A DNA stretch of 24,987 bases from Dehalococcoidia bacterium (GTDB taxonomy: Bacteria; Chloroflexota; Dehalococcoidia; Lucifugimonadales; Lucifugimonadaceae): contig JAAXHR010000325.1 in NCBI GenBank assembly GCA_012270805.1, positions 1 to 24,987 on the forward strand, read 5' to 3'. Position numbers and translations under genes: made by a program. This document shows, piece after piece, positions 1-7,431 of the stretch (position 1 is the stretch's first letter; each line of letters starts with the position of its first letter). A model generated the notes under the pieces. That model searched no databases, was not told where the DNA came from, and worked only from the letters and a program-made list of their open reading frames with translations.

Positions 1-803
1 CGTCCCTGGTCGAAACTTTGGACGGTCAGTCCCAGTGCTTCGGAAGAGTGAATGCGGGCTTCATCGAGCAAATCGAAGACATGCCCATCGAGAGTCACGC
101 CGAGTGCGTCGAGGTCGTCTGCGAGTTCCTGTTTCTGCTGCAAGAGGACGAGTTGCTGTCCGCGGACGTAAAACACACCATCACCGCCTCCCAAAAAGGC
201 GGTCGTCGGGTCCAATCCGCTGGCAGACAGAGCGGAGAAATCGTCCCACAATTTCTGTAGCTCGTCCTCGCTTTCCGCGTGTAGCGCCAAGTTCAGGATC
301 TGCTTTCCAGCGGTGGAGGTTTCGTCGCTAGGAGAGAGAGCGTCGATGTTGCGTTTCAGGTCAGCTGCGGTTTCGTTGGCGGCTCGGATAGCGGTTTCGT
401 TGACTGAAAGTGTGTCGATCACCGCGGCGAGATCATAGGCGGCGGATTGGACGGTCAAAGCATTCGCTTCCAATTCTGGAATGCTACGTGCCTGCGTCAA
501 AGCATTGTCCAGCCTTGCGAGGGACTCGTCGGCCGAATCGCCGGGTACATCGCTGGCCTTGGAATCGACGTCGAGCAAGAGATTGGTGCCGATGACTCGC
601 AAATGCTCGGCTTCACGAGCAGCGATCCATGCCGACTGCAAGACAGGCACTGTCTCTTGCTCAGCGATGTAGTTCAAATCGCCGCTGCGCTCGAAATAGT
701 AGATGCCGACGGCGGTAGATACGAGCGTGAGCAACACCGCAAAGCCCAAAGCCAGGTATAGCTTGAAGCCGATGCCGCGCCATTTGTCCAGAAGGAACTG
801 CAT
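1..803 (-). CDS. Membrane sensor protein, N-terminal part (truncated by window edge)
   Basis: An open frame without stops runs from an ATG at 803 down to base 1 and continues outside the window, about 267 codons so far. The N-terminus reads MQFLLDKWRGIGFKLYLALG, with one strong membrane segment at about residues 13-36. A long, largely helical extracytoplasmic region rich in Ala, Leu, Glu and Asp follows. This layout (short basic tail, one membrane helix, helical-bundle sensor region) is that of sensor histidine kinases, hybrid kinases of the TorS kind and methyl-accepting proteins. The second membrane helix, HAMP and output domains would lie beyond the edge, so the class cannot be decided. 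GGTGA seven bases before the ATG serves as ribosome binding site. It is divergent from the aminotransferase at 986. Confidence 0.75.
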   Translation of the reverse strand, partial: MQFLLDKWRGIGFKLYLALGFAVLLTLVSTAVGIYYFERSGDLNYIAEQETVPVLQSAWIAAREAEHLRVIGTNLLLDVDSKASDVPGDSADESLARLDNALTQARSIPELEANALTVQSAAYDLAAVIDTLSVNETAIRAANETAADLKRNIDALSPSDETSTAGKQILNLALHAESEDELQKLWDDFSALSASGLDPTTAFLGGGDGVFYVRGQQLVLLQQKQELADDLDALGVTLDGHVFDLLDEARIHSSEALGLTVQSFDQG

Positions 804-841
804 AACTAGATCACCCCTGCAAGATTCCAGTTCACGTACAG

Positions 842-870
842 AGTATAGACGGGTGCATAGAGAGTCTCGA
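842..870 (-). promoter_or_regulatory. Candidate sigma70-type promoter of the sensor gene
   Basis: On the minus strand TCGAGA (870-865) is followed after 17 bases by TATACT (847-842). These match the -35 and -10 consensus at 4/6 and 5/6 positions. The implied start of transcription lies about 30 bases before the sensor ATG at 803. Seen by eye only. Confidence 0.35.
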
Positions 871-900
871 CGAGCATTGTCGGTGAGCGATGTTGATGCA

Positions 901-921
901 GTAAATCGGTCTTACGATTAC
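901..921. promoter_or_regulatory. Imperfect palindrome in the divergent intergenic region
   Basis: GTAAATCG (901-908) and CGATTAC (915-921) are complementary apart from one extra A and are separated by six bases. The site lies between the sensor gene and the aminotransferase, about 65 bases before the latter's start, so it could be an operator. It is short enough to arise by chance. Confidence 0.25.
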
Positions 922-985
922 ACTTTGCACGGGTTAGGAAATACAATGCGTTGATGTTGATGAAGAAGATCGGAGACAGTCGCAC

Positions 986-2197
986 ATGACAGCAACGACC
1001 ACGCGCTTCAGTTACGAAGGTTTGTTCTCGGAGAGGTCGCAGGACACGCCTATCAACAGGGTTGATCACGCGGAGTACGACTTCGCGGTGGCTTATCCGG
1101 CACCTGAGACATCGCCGATGGACGGATTGATCGGCGCGTTGCAGACGGCGATGGACTCACGTGGCGACGAAATCGCGCGCCACATGGCCTACTACCCGCA
1201 ACCCGCTGGTTCGCCAGAGCTACGAGAATATGTCGCTTGGAAGCTCGAATATGACCGCGGATTCAAGGTCGGTATCGACGACATCTTGCTGACCGCCGGC
1301 TCCGGCGAGTCCATAGGCCTCGCGATTCAAGCATTGACCAATCCGGGCGACACTGCGATCACTGAGCACTTTGTCTACAGCGGGACGCTCGGGCAGTTGC
1401 AACGGTTTGGAAACACCGTCTACGGTGCTGAGACTGACGGTGAGGGCTTGGTCCCCGAAGCCGTCGAAGAACTGATCATCAAACTCGATGCAAAGGGCAA
1501 GAAGCCGAAGATGATCTACACCATCGCCGAGCACCAGAACCCGATGGGTCCGACGTTGCCGGTCGAGCGTCGGGCAGCCATCTTGGAGATCGCCCATCGC
1601 CATGGCGTCCCAATACTTGAAGACGAGTGTTATGTCGACCTCCGATTTGAAGGGGAGATGCAACCCGCCTTCAGAACCCTCGACGACTCTGGCATCGTTA
1701 TCCACGTGGCGTCCTTCTCGAAACTGCTCGCTCCTGGCCTGCGCATGGGGTACATCACCGCCGCGCCGGAAGTTCTGCGCCGCTCGATGAGCTGCAAAGT
1801 CGGTTCCGGCCCCAACCAGTTCGCGAGCTACGCGATCGAGGGCTTCCTGCGAAACAGCCTCGATGACCACCGCGCGCGCTTCAATCCGCTGTTGAAGCAG
1901 AAGCGCGACGCGATGGACCAGTCGCTCAACGACCACTTCTCCGACATCGGTGCTTCATGGTCAAAACCTGAAGGTGGTTGCTACACGTGGTTGACGATGC
2001 CGGAGGGTACCGATATCACATCGCCGCGTGACGAAATCTTCGCAGAAGGCGTCGGCTACAACGGCGGTGTCGGCTTTGCGCCCAACGGCGACGGTCAAAA
2101 CTGTGCCCGGCTTTGCTTCGCATTCGAGACGCCAGAGAAATGCTACGACGGCATTGCGAAACTGGCGAGCCTGTTTAAAAAACGCGGCTTGATGTAA
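986..2197 (+). CDS. PLP-dependent class I/II aminotransferase
   Basis: A 403-residue fold-type I aminotransferase, most like the 2-aminoadipate/aromatic (LysN, KAT/MocR catalytic domain) branch. Visible landmarks are PLP-phosphate and substrate-site residues around AGSGES (104-109), NPMG with Asn185, EDECY with Asp213 and Tyr216 contacting the cofactor ring, the Schiff-base lysine Lys246 in SFSKLLAPGLRMG, and the carboxylate-binding arginine Arg375 in NCARLCF. Length is full for a stand-alone enzyme with no N-terminal GntR domain. The start is supported by GGAGA about nine bases upstream. It stands alone, divergent from the sensor gene and followed by a strong hairpin. The amino donor and keto-acid partner cannot be read from sequence. 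Family assignment is firm, the exact reaction is not. Confidence 0.88.
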   Translation: MTATTTRFSYEGLFSERSQDTPINRVDHAEYDFAVAYPAPETSPMDGLIGALQTAMDSRGDEIARHMAYYPQPAGSPELREYVAWKLEYDRGFKVGIDDILLTAGSGESIGLAIQALTNPGDTAITEHFVYSGTLGQLQRFGNTVYGAETDGEGLVPEAVEELIIKLDAKGKKPKMIYTIAEHQNPMGPTLPVERRAAILEIAHRHGVPILEDECYVDLRFEGEMQPAFRTLDDSGIVIHVASFSKLLAPGLRMGYITAAPEVLRRSMSCKVGSGPNQFASYAIEGFLRNSLDDHRARFNPLLKQKRDAMDQSLNDHFSDIGASWSKPEGGCYTWLTMPEGTDITSPRDEIFAEGVGYNGGVGFAPNGDGQNCARLCFAFETPEKCYDGIAKLASLFKKRGLM

Positions 2198-2205
2198 CGT
2201 ATTAC

Positions 2206-2231
2206 TTCCCCCTTGTTGATCCAAGGGGGAA
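2206..2231 (+). terminator. Perfect 10-bp hairpin after the aminotransferase
   Basis: TTCCCCCTTG (2206-2215) pairs perfectly with CAAGGGGGAA (2222-2231) around a six-base loop, starting nine bases after the aminotransferase stop. No T-run follows, so it is either a weak or Rho-assisted terminator, an mRNA 3'-end stabiliser, or a copy of a dispersed palindromic repeat. Confidence 0.5.
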
Positions 2232-2306
2232 TTGAAGGGGTTTAGAGGTGTGAGGGCGGGCCCCCTTTCGCCCCACATCCTTCCTGTGCATACCCCGCTC
2301 GCTTCG

Positions 2307-2341
2307 CTCTAGCCCCTTTCGCCGAGCGAAAGGGGCTAGAG
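2307..2341. repeat. Perfect 16-bp inverted repeat with 3-base loop
   Basis: CTCTAGCCCCTTTCGC (2307-2322) is exactly complementary to GCGAAAGGGGCTAGAG (2326-2341) around CGA. It lies between the convergent aminotransferase and fbp genes, so it could terminate transcription from both sides. The flank at 2297-2308 (GCTCGCTTCGCT) is the reverse complement of the AGCGAAGCGAGC type of sequence common in dispersed bacterial REP-like elements and resembles the repeat at the right window edge. Confidence 0.65.
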
Positions 2342-2354
2342 TCGCGTAATGGGT

Positions 2355-3335
2355 TTAACTCTGATGGAACCTCTCCAACAACGCTACTTCGTCTGCATTG
2401 CCGATATACATCGGCGTACGGTGGTGCAGTTGATCTGGTTCGATGTCCCTGATGGCGGTTTTGCCATCGCTGGCCGCGCCACCCGCTTGTTCAGCTACGA
2501 GCGCTAAGGGCGCGCACTCGAACAGTAGCCGCAATTTCCCACTGGGGCTGCTCTTGTCGCCGGGGTAGGCGTAGATGCCACCCTTCATCAGGTTGCGATG
2601 GAAGTCGGCGACTAGCGCACCGATGTAGCGTCCGGAGTAGCCTTCGGATTTGACGTGTTCGACCCAGTTGAGGTCTGGATTATTCCACTTGCCGGAGTTG
2701 CCCTCGTTGGCGGAGTAGACGTGTGAAGAGCCATGCGAACGGACACTTTCGCCAGTTAGAAGGTAGTCACCAAGTGTCGGGTCCAGGGTGAAGAAGTGCG
2801 CACCATCGCCAGAGGTGTAGCAGAAGATCGTAGATGATCCGTAAAGGACGTAGCCTGCCGCGAGCATCTCACTGCCGGGTCGCAGGATGTCTGCGTCTCC
2901 AGCAGGTACGCCTTCGGTGAGACGGCGATAGATACCGAAGATCGTGCCGATTGGTGCAGCAACGTCAATGTTGCTAGATCCGTCGACGGGATCGTAGACC
3001 ACTACGTACTCGCCAGAGACCGCCGCATCGCCGCAGTTGATCATTCCCGCGTTCTCTTCGGAACTCATGGCACAGACGAGGCCCGTCGATAGCAGGGCCT
3101 CGGCAACGACGTTGTCGCCGATGACATCGAGCTTCTGCTGCTCGTCTCCGGTGACATTGGCAGCACCTGCTGAGCCGAAGATGTCCCGCAACGCGGCTCG
3201 GTTGATCTCTGACGATATGAATTTGCCGGCCGAACCGATGGCGTTCAGCAATACCGCCAAATCCGACGGTTGGGCAAACTCATCGTTCGAGTTGTCCATC
3301 GCGTGTTGGAACAGACTGGATAGTGCAGAAGACAT
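2355..3335 (-). CDS. fbp: Class I fructose-1,6-bisphosphatase
   Basis: A 326-residue cytoplasmic enzyme hydrolysing fructose 1,6-bisphosphate to fructose 6-phosphate and phosphate, the committed step of gluconeogenesis. The metal-binding signature DPVDGSSN lies at 115-122, preceded by the acidic SSEE at 91-94. The C-terminal family signature GKLRLLFE (266-273) ends in the metal ligand Glu273. Length matches the bacterial class I family. The start ATG at 3335 has GAGAGG eight bases upstream. It is transcribed away from the small exported-protein gene at 3535. The FBP aldolase gene lies about 1 kb away on the other strand, so both FBP-handling enzymes cluster here but are not co-transcribed. 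Confidence 0.94.
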   Translation of the reverse strand: MSSALSSLFQHAMDNSNDEFAQPSDLAVLLNAIGSAGKFISSEINRAALRDIFGSAGAANVTGDEQQKLDVIGDNVVAEALLSTGLVCAMSSEENAGMINCGDAAVSGEYVVVYDPVDGSSNIDVAAPIGTIFGIYRRLTEGVPAGDADILRPGSEMLAAGYVLYGSSTIFCYTSGDGAHFFTLDPTLGDYLLTGESVRSHGSSHVYSANEGNSGKWNNPDLNWVEHVKSEGYSGRYIGALVADFHRNLMKGGIYAYPGDKSSPSGKLRLLFECAPLALVAEQAGGAASDGKTAIRDIEPDQLHHRTPMYIGNADEVALLERFHQS

Positions 3336-3463
3336 GATGCAAACCTCTCTGACTGCGATGCACCTTCAAGATAGCGCAAGAGAGAGCGAAACGCAATATC
3401 CTGTGAACCACGTCATCGCTTTAGATACCCAACTGGACCCATCAGTGGGAAAGTTTGCTTTGT

Positions 3464-3492
3464 CGCACACCTCGCGGTTGGTTTTCTATACT
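3464..3492 (+). promoter_or_regulatory. Weak candidate promoter for the leader ORF and downstream gene
   Basis: TATACT (3487-3492) is a good -10 match, 43 bases before the leader-ORF start at 3535. The hexamer 17 bases upstream, CGCACA (3464-3469), is a poor -35 match (3/6). Confidence 0.25.
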
Positions 3493-3534
3493 GCGTACGG
3501 AAGCCAATCATCAGCTATGAAAAAGGAGTATGCG

Positions 3535-3588
3535 ATGACAAGAACGTACTCTGTCAAAACAACCAAATGGCGGTTTGTCTCACCATGA
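3535..3588 (+). CDS. Candidate 17-residue leader peptide, translationally coupled
   Basis: ATG at 3535 is preceded by AAAAGGAG at a six-base spacing, the best ribosome binding site in this neighbourhood. It reads the basic peptide MTRTYSVKTTKWRFVSP and stops at TGA 3586-3588. That stop overlaps the ATG of the next gene in an ATGA arrangement (3585-3588). The next gene has no Shine-Dalgarno sequence of its own. Seen directly: the ORF, the binding site and the overlap. Inferred: translation of the leader delivers ribosomes to the next start. Alternatively the two frames are one protein broken by a -1 frameshift or a base-call error, which would give the membrane protein a basic cytoplasmic tail. 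Confidence 0.5.
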   Translation: MTRTYSVKTTKWRFVSP

Positions 3589-4172
3589 ACATCTTGCTGA
3601 TATCGAGTGGAAGATTTTTGGGTGGTTTCGGGTTGGTTTTGGGAGTTCTCTCGATTTTAGGCATATTCCAGGACGAGCCGCCGCCTGCTTCTCCAGAGTT
3701 CGCAGAGTTCTTCCATCAAAACGCCGAATGGTCACTTGAATGCGAGGCGTTTCTAGACAAAGAGGGGCGCGCCTACGACTCGCAGACCGGTGTGCTGACA
3801 TATCCGTGGCTTGGAACGGAAGAGCAAGAAGCCGGGTGTTGGAACAGTGTCCCACCTGCCATGTCAGTGGTGTATGTATTTGATGCCTGCGAAGGTTGTA
3901 CGGCTCCACCTGCCGAGATTTGTCAAAACTACTTACGCGGAACCGGGGTAGACGGACTAACGCCACGCGATTTGCTGGTTGAAGAATCCTTGGGCAATCA
4001 CGTGTCGCTACCAGAATCCCAGATCGAAATATGGTCTGGAACCCTGTCCCAACAGGACGAATGTCAACGTTATCTTCCCATTGGCGATCACGACCAGGCA
4101 TCGCCTCTATTGTCCTTGGGCGGTCGGACGAACAGATATTTCGCGATTGAGTTGGAGACACGCCAACAGTAG
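3585..4172 (+). CDS. Hypothetical exported or membrane-anchored cysteine-containing protein
   Basis: A 195-residue protein that I do not recognise. Residues 1-28 form a hydrophobic signal peptide or anchor (MNILLISSGRFLGGFGLVLG onward). A Pro/Glu-rich turn follows, then a soluble domain of about 160 residues with six cysteines (53, 85, 102, 105, 113, 160). These include a CxxC at 102-105, consistent with disulfides outside the membrane. ATG at 3585 is preferred over the in-frame ATG at 3567 because it overlaps the stop of the upstream leader ORF in ATGA and begins directly with the hydrophobic segment. Neither start has a good binding site of its own. The flanking genes are metabolic and do not suggest a role. 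Coding status rests on length, codon pattern and the signal-anchor layout. Confidence 0.6.
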   Translation: MNILLISSGRFLGGFGLVLGVLSILGIFQDEPPPASPEFAEFFHQNAEWSLECEAFLDKEGRAYDSQTGVLTYPWLGTEEQEAGCWNSVPPAMSVVYVFDACEGCTAPPAEICQNYLRGTGVDGLTPRDLLVEESLGNHVSLPESQIEIWSGTLSQQDECQRYLPIGDHDQASPLLSLGGRTNRYFAIELETRQQ

Positions 4173-4318
4173 TTTCGTCTCGACCACGACATCAAAGTGC
4201 CGGTGAACTAATCTCTCGACGTGCCGTATCATTTGCATCAACTGGCGCACGTCCGCGCTACATCTTGGTGCTGACAGTGCGTGGCACTTTTCGGCACAAA
4301 CCGCGGAGGAGGTTCACA

Positions 4319-5323
4319 ATGGGCAACAATCTTCACGACATCGCCAACGCAATGGTCGCGCGGGGCAAGGGCATCCTCGCGGCTGATGAATCTACTGGAA
4401 CGATCGGGCGCCGGCTGGCGTCGATAAACGTCGCTAACGAGGAGCCGAATCGTAGGGCGTGGCGGCAGCTGCTGTTCACGACGGAGGGCTACGGCAAATA
4501 CATCAGCGGCGTCATCCTCTACGACGAGACGTTGAGGCAGTCTTCGGATGATGAAATTCCGTTCGTCGAGCTGTTGCAAAACGAAGGTGTCATTCCGGGC
4601 ATCAAAGTAGACAAGTCGACTAATCCGCTTGCGGGTGCGCCTGGCGAGTTGACGACTGATGGGCTCGACGGTCTGCGAGACCGGTTGAATGAGTATTACG
4701 AACTCGGCGCGCGGTTCACCAAGTGGCGAGCCGTAATCACGATTGGCGATCACATTCCTTCCGACTACTGCATCAATGTCAACGCTCATGCTTTAGGTCG
4801 TTTCGCTGCGCTTTCGCAGGAGGCCGGGTTGGTCCCCATAGTGGAGCCAGAGGTGTTGATGGACGGCGACCACTCTATCGAGTACTGCGAGTGGGCAACT
4901 GAGAAGACTTTGGATCGGACGTTTGAGGAGTTGAAGACTCAACGTGTCGATCTTGAAGGTATGGTCTTGAAGCCGAATATGGTTCTGAGTGGGACAGATG
5001 CTGAGGATCGTGCTGACGCAGAGGAGGTAGCCCGGAGGACGGTCGGATGTTTCAAGCGGACAATTCCGGCGGCCGTACCCGGGATCGCATTCCTGTCAGG
5101 AGGGCAGGGCGATGAAGAGGCTACGGTCAACTTGGACGCCATTAACAAACTCGCGCAATCGGATGGCGCGCCTTGGGAGTTGACCTTCTCTTATGGACGC
5201 GGTCTACAGGCCACTCCGTTGCAGACTTGGGGCGGCAACCCTAATAACGTACCGGCGGCGCAAGAAGCATTTATCGAACGCTCAATCGCAACCGCGGCGG
5301 CGCGCGAAGGCAACTACGTCTAA
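4319..5323 (+). CDS. Class I fructose-bisphosphate aldolase
   Basis: A 334-residue Schiff-base aldolase interconverting fructose 1,6-bisphosphate with dihydroxyacetone phosphate and glyceraldehyde 3-phosphate. Landmarks are Asp23 in AADES, Lys135 in TKWRAV, the paired acids Glu176 and Glu178 in VEPEV, the Schiff-base lysine Lys218 in LEGMVLKPN and the phosphate-binding SGGQ at about 260-263. This is the metazoan/plant-like class I fold, as opposed to the zinc-dependent class II enzyme. The ATG at 4319 is chosen because GGAGGAGG lies six bases before it and the preceding in-frame stretch shows no family resemblance. It is followed after two bases by the M20 amidohydrolase, so the two are probably co-transcribed. 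With the FBPase at 2355 it supports gluconeogenic flux. Confidence 0.94.
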   Translation: MGNNLHDIANAMVARGKGILAADESTGTIGRRLASINVANEEPNRRAWRQLLFTTEGYGKYISGVILYDETLRQSSDDEIPFVELLQNEGVIPGIKVDKSTNPLAGAPGELTTDGLDGLRDRLNEYYELGARFTKWRAVITIGDHIPSDYCINVNAHALGRFAALSQEAGLVPIVEPEVLMDGDHSIEYCEWATEKTLDRTFEELKTQRVDLEGMVLKPNMVLSGTDAEDRADAEEVARRTVGCFKRTIPAAVPGIAFLSGGQGDEEATVNLDAINKLAQSDGAPWELTFSYGRGLQATPLQTWGGNPNNVPAAQEAFIERSIATAAAREGNYV

Positions 5324-5325
5324 CC

Positions 5326-6495
5326 ATGAGCGACGAAATCTCCCGTCTCGTCGGCAAGCGACTCGACGACATCGTATCGACGCGCCGTTACCTGCACGCG
5401 CGGCCGGAAACCGGTTTCGAAGAAGCCGAGACATCTGCGTACATCGCCAGCCGATTGCGCGCGGCGGGGCTAGAAGTGCACGACGGTTTGGGCAAGACCG
5501 GTATCGTGGCGACGCTTAAAGGCGGCAAACCAGGACGTACGCTCGCGATTCGTGCCGACATTGACGGCTTGCCGGTCAAGGAGTTGACAGGGCTTGACTT
5601 CGCGTCAACAAACGGTCGGATGCACGCGTGCGGACATGACGGCCACATCACCATGGCACTCACCGCCGCCGAAATCCTCGCCGCGAATGCCAATCAGATA
5701 GCCGGCAACGTCTCGTTCATATTTCAACCGGCAGAAGAGATCGTCTCCGGCGCGTTGGCGATGATCGACGACGGCGCGATGGAGATCGCGAACGCCGACA
5801 TCGTCATCGGAACGCATTTGTGGAACCAGATGCCGATGGGATACGTTGGCGTAAATCAGGCTACGGTGTTCGCCGCTGCCGACCTGTTCAAGATCAATGT
5901 TCGAGGTCATGGCGGACACGGAGCGATGCCACACTTGACCGTTGATCCGGTCGTTGCCGCTGCCAACATCATCAACGCATGTCAGACGGTCGTGGCGCGG
6001 GAGATTTCACCGCAGGCGATGGGAGTCGTGACGTTCGGCAGCGTGCATGGCGGTTCGGCCGGCAACGTGATCGCCGATGAAATCGAGGTCCACGGCACGA
6101 TCCGTGCCTATACTCCGGAGAACTATCGCATAATCTCGGATGCAATGCCGAGGATCGTGTCTAATGTGGCATCGGCGCTGCGTTGCGAAGCTACCTACAC
6201 GCGCCTAAGCGGATCTCCGGCGGTGATAAACACCCCTCAAGTCGCGAATTGGGTTACGGGACTGGCGATGCAGACGGTCGGTGAGGATTCAGTAGGCGAA
6301 TATGAGCCAATATCCGTCGGCGATGACATGGCAGAGTTCATGAACCGAGTTCCCGGCACCTACTTCATCCTCGGCGCGTCGAAAAATGGAACCGAAGGCC
6401 ACCACAACGCCAAGTTCGATTTCGACGAAGCCTGCCTACCCATCGGCACCGAAATCTTCGTCAGAGCAGTACTGGACATCGAAGGGATGCCATAA
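5326..6495 (+). CDS. M20 family amidohydrolase / aminoacylase
   Basis: A 389-residue metal-dependent amidohydrolase of the M20D group (hippurate hydrolase, N-acyl-amino acid and IAA-conjugate hydrolases), cleaving an amide bond to release an amino acid and an acid. Likely metal ligands are Cys102 and His104 in HACGHDGH, Glu138 in PAEE, His164 in GTHLW and His360 in GHHNAKF. The dimerisation and substrate-binding lid begins near GHGGHGAMPH (194-203). Length fits the family and no signal peptide is present, so it acts in the cytoplasm. The start lies two bases after the aldolase stop with no clear binding site, so translation is probably coupled to the aldolase. The natural substrate is unknown. 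Confidence 0.88.
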   Translation: MSDEISRLVGKRLDDIVSTRRYLHARPETGFEEAETSAYIASRLRAAGLEVHDGLGKTGIVATLKGGKPGRTLAIRADIDGLPVKELTGLDFASTNGRMHACGHDGHITMALTAAEILAANANQIAGNVSFIFQPAEEIVSGALAMIDDGAMEIANADIVIGTHLWNQMPMGYVGVNQATVFAAADLFKINVRGHGGHGAMPHLTVDPVVAAANIINACQTVVAREISPQAMGVVTFGSVHGGSAGNVIADEIEVHGTIRAYTPENYRIISDAMPRIVSNVASALRCEATYTRLSGSPAVINTPQVANWVTGLAMQTVGEDSVGEYEPISVGDDMAEFMNRVPGTYFILGASKNGTEGHHNAKFDFDEACLPIGTEIFVRAVLDIEGMP

Positions 6496-6503
6496 CAGAC
6501 TGT

Positions 6504-6537
6504 AACTGTCTCCCATTCTCGTAGAACGGGAACGGTT
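6504..6537. terminator. Imperfect hairpin between convergent genes
   Basis: TCCCATTCT (6511-6519) pairs with AGAACGGGA (6523-6531) with one mismatch. The outer bases AAC (6504-6506) and GTT (6535-6537) can extend the stem through bulges. It sits in the 56-base gap between the convergent M20 and SDR genes, so a bidirectional terminator is plausible. There is no T-run. Confidence 0.35.
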
Positions 6538-6551
6538 GCAAGCGCCGTCGC

Positions 6552-7343
6552 TCAGTAAACCGGCGCCGCGCCTCCGTCGACGTTGACTGCCGCGCCTGAG
6601 ACGTAGCTCGCTGCCGGTGAGCACAGAAACGCTATCACGTCACCCGCCTCTTGGGCTTCGCCGATGCGGCCTAGAGGCACGCCCGGGCCGAAGGTGGCCC
6701 AGTGGTCTTCGAGAGTGTAGGAGGGGTCTTCGGCGTTCGCAGATTCCCAACGGCGTCGGTGTTGTCGGCTCTTCAGGACACCTACACAAACGGTATTGAC
6801 TCGGATTCCGTACTCCCCGAACTCCTTCGACCACGCTTTGGTCAGCGATATGCCCGCGGCACGTGAAAGCGATGTTGGTTGGCTGCCACCAGCAGCGGCT
6901 TTGCCACCTGGCGTCGTCGTGTTGCAGATGGCACCGCTGTCGGACTGCTTCAGATAGGGCAGGGCGTAGCGCGTCATAAAGATGGCGCCCTTGACCTTGA
7001 GCGAAAAGTCGATATCCAGCTGCTCATTGGTCATCTCTTCGAAATTCGATGCTGACGACGTGCCGGCGTTGTTGACAAGGATGTCGATGCCGCCGAGTTC
7101 CTCGGCTGCGGACTCGACCGCGCTCTTAACCGCATCCTCGTTTGAGACATCGGCCGGCGACGCGATGACTGTGCTTCCAGTCTCGCCGCTAATCTCCGCG
7201 GCAACCGCCTCGAGATCGGACCGGGTCCTTGAGACTAACGCGACACTCGCTCCTTCTGCCGCCATTCGGTACGCAGCCGCTTTTCCAATTCCATCACTTG
7301 CACCAGTTACTATCGCAACTTTCCCTGCTAATCCAAGATCCAT
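6552..7343 (-). CDS. SDR-family protein with altered catalytic tetrad (copy 1)
   Basis: A 263-residue Rossmann-fold protein of the short-chain dehydrogenase/reductase superfamily. The nucleotide-binding motif TGASDGIG is at 13-20, NNAG at 91-94, and the C-terminal VSGAAVNVDGG matches classical SDRs. The catalytic region does not. Where SDRs carry Asn, Ser, Tyr and Lys, this protein appears to have Lys116, Thr144, Thr157 and Arg161, the last two in QPTSLSRAAG in place of YxxxK. Nucleotide binding is likely, but normal hydride-transfer chemistry is doubtful. ATG 7343 is preferred because AAGGA lies upstream and the family N-terminus starts there. It follows the paralogue at 7432-8223 by 88 bases on the same strand and is probably in one operon with it. 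Confidence 0.85.
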   Translation of the reverse strand: MDLGLAGKVAIVTGASDGIGKAAAYRMAAEGASVALVSRTRSDLEAVAAEISGETGSTVIASPADVSNEDAVKSAVESAAEELGGIDILVNNAGTSSASNFEEMTNEQLDIDFSLKVKGAIFMTRYALPYLKQSDSGAICNTTTPGGKAAAGGSQPTSLSRAAGISLTKAWSKEFGEYGIRVNTVCVGVLKSRQHRRRWESANAEDPSYTLEDHWATFGPGVPLGRIGEAQEAGDVIAFLCSPAASYVSGAAVNVDGGAAPVY

Positions 7344-7431
7344 AATCGTCAACTTCCTTTCTTGATGTCTGAGCGCATCGATCTGCACCCGATGGGCATT
7401 CTGTCTGAACTGTAAGTATCGCGCCTGTAGC

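Noticed and set aside
1220..1936. Long open frame on the minus strand within the aminotransferase gene
   Set aside because: It is antisense to a clearly conserved enzyme with an intact PLP site, and its translation is rich in Arg, Val and Asp with no recognisable motif. Typical shadow of a GC-rich gene.
3428..3449. Short hairpin with CCCA and TGGG ends upstream of the leader ORF
   Set aside because: The stem is only four plus three base pairs with a bulge, not distinguishable from chance.
3037..3588. 183-codon plus-strand frame across the 5' half of fbp and the intergenic region
   Set aside because: Most of it is antisense to fbp. Only its last 17 codons have an independent ribosome binding site, and those are reported as the leader ORF.
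3580..4161. Minus-strand frame opposite the small exported protein
   Set aside because: It is Arg-rich without motifs. The plus-strand frame has a signal anchor, patterned cysteines and a coupled start.
4238..4789. Minus-strand frame opposite the aldolase start
   Set aside because: It is antisense to the well-conserved aldolase N-terminus and has no motif.
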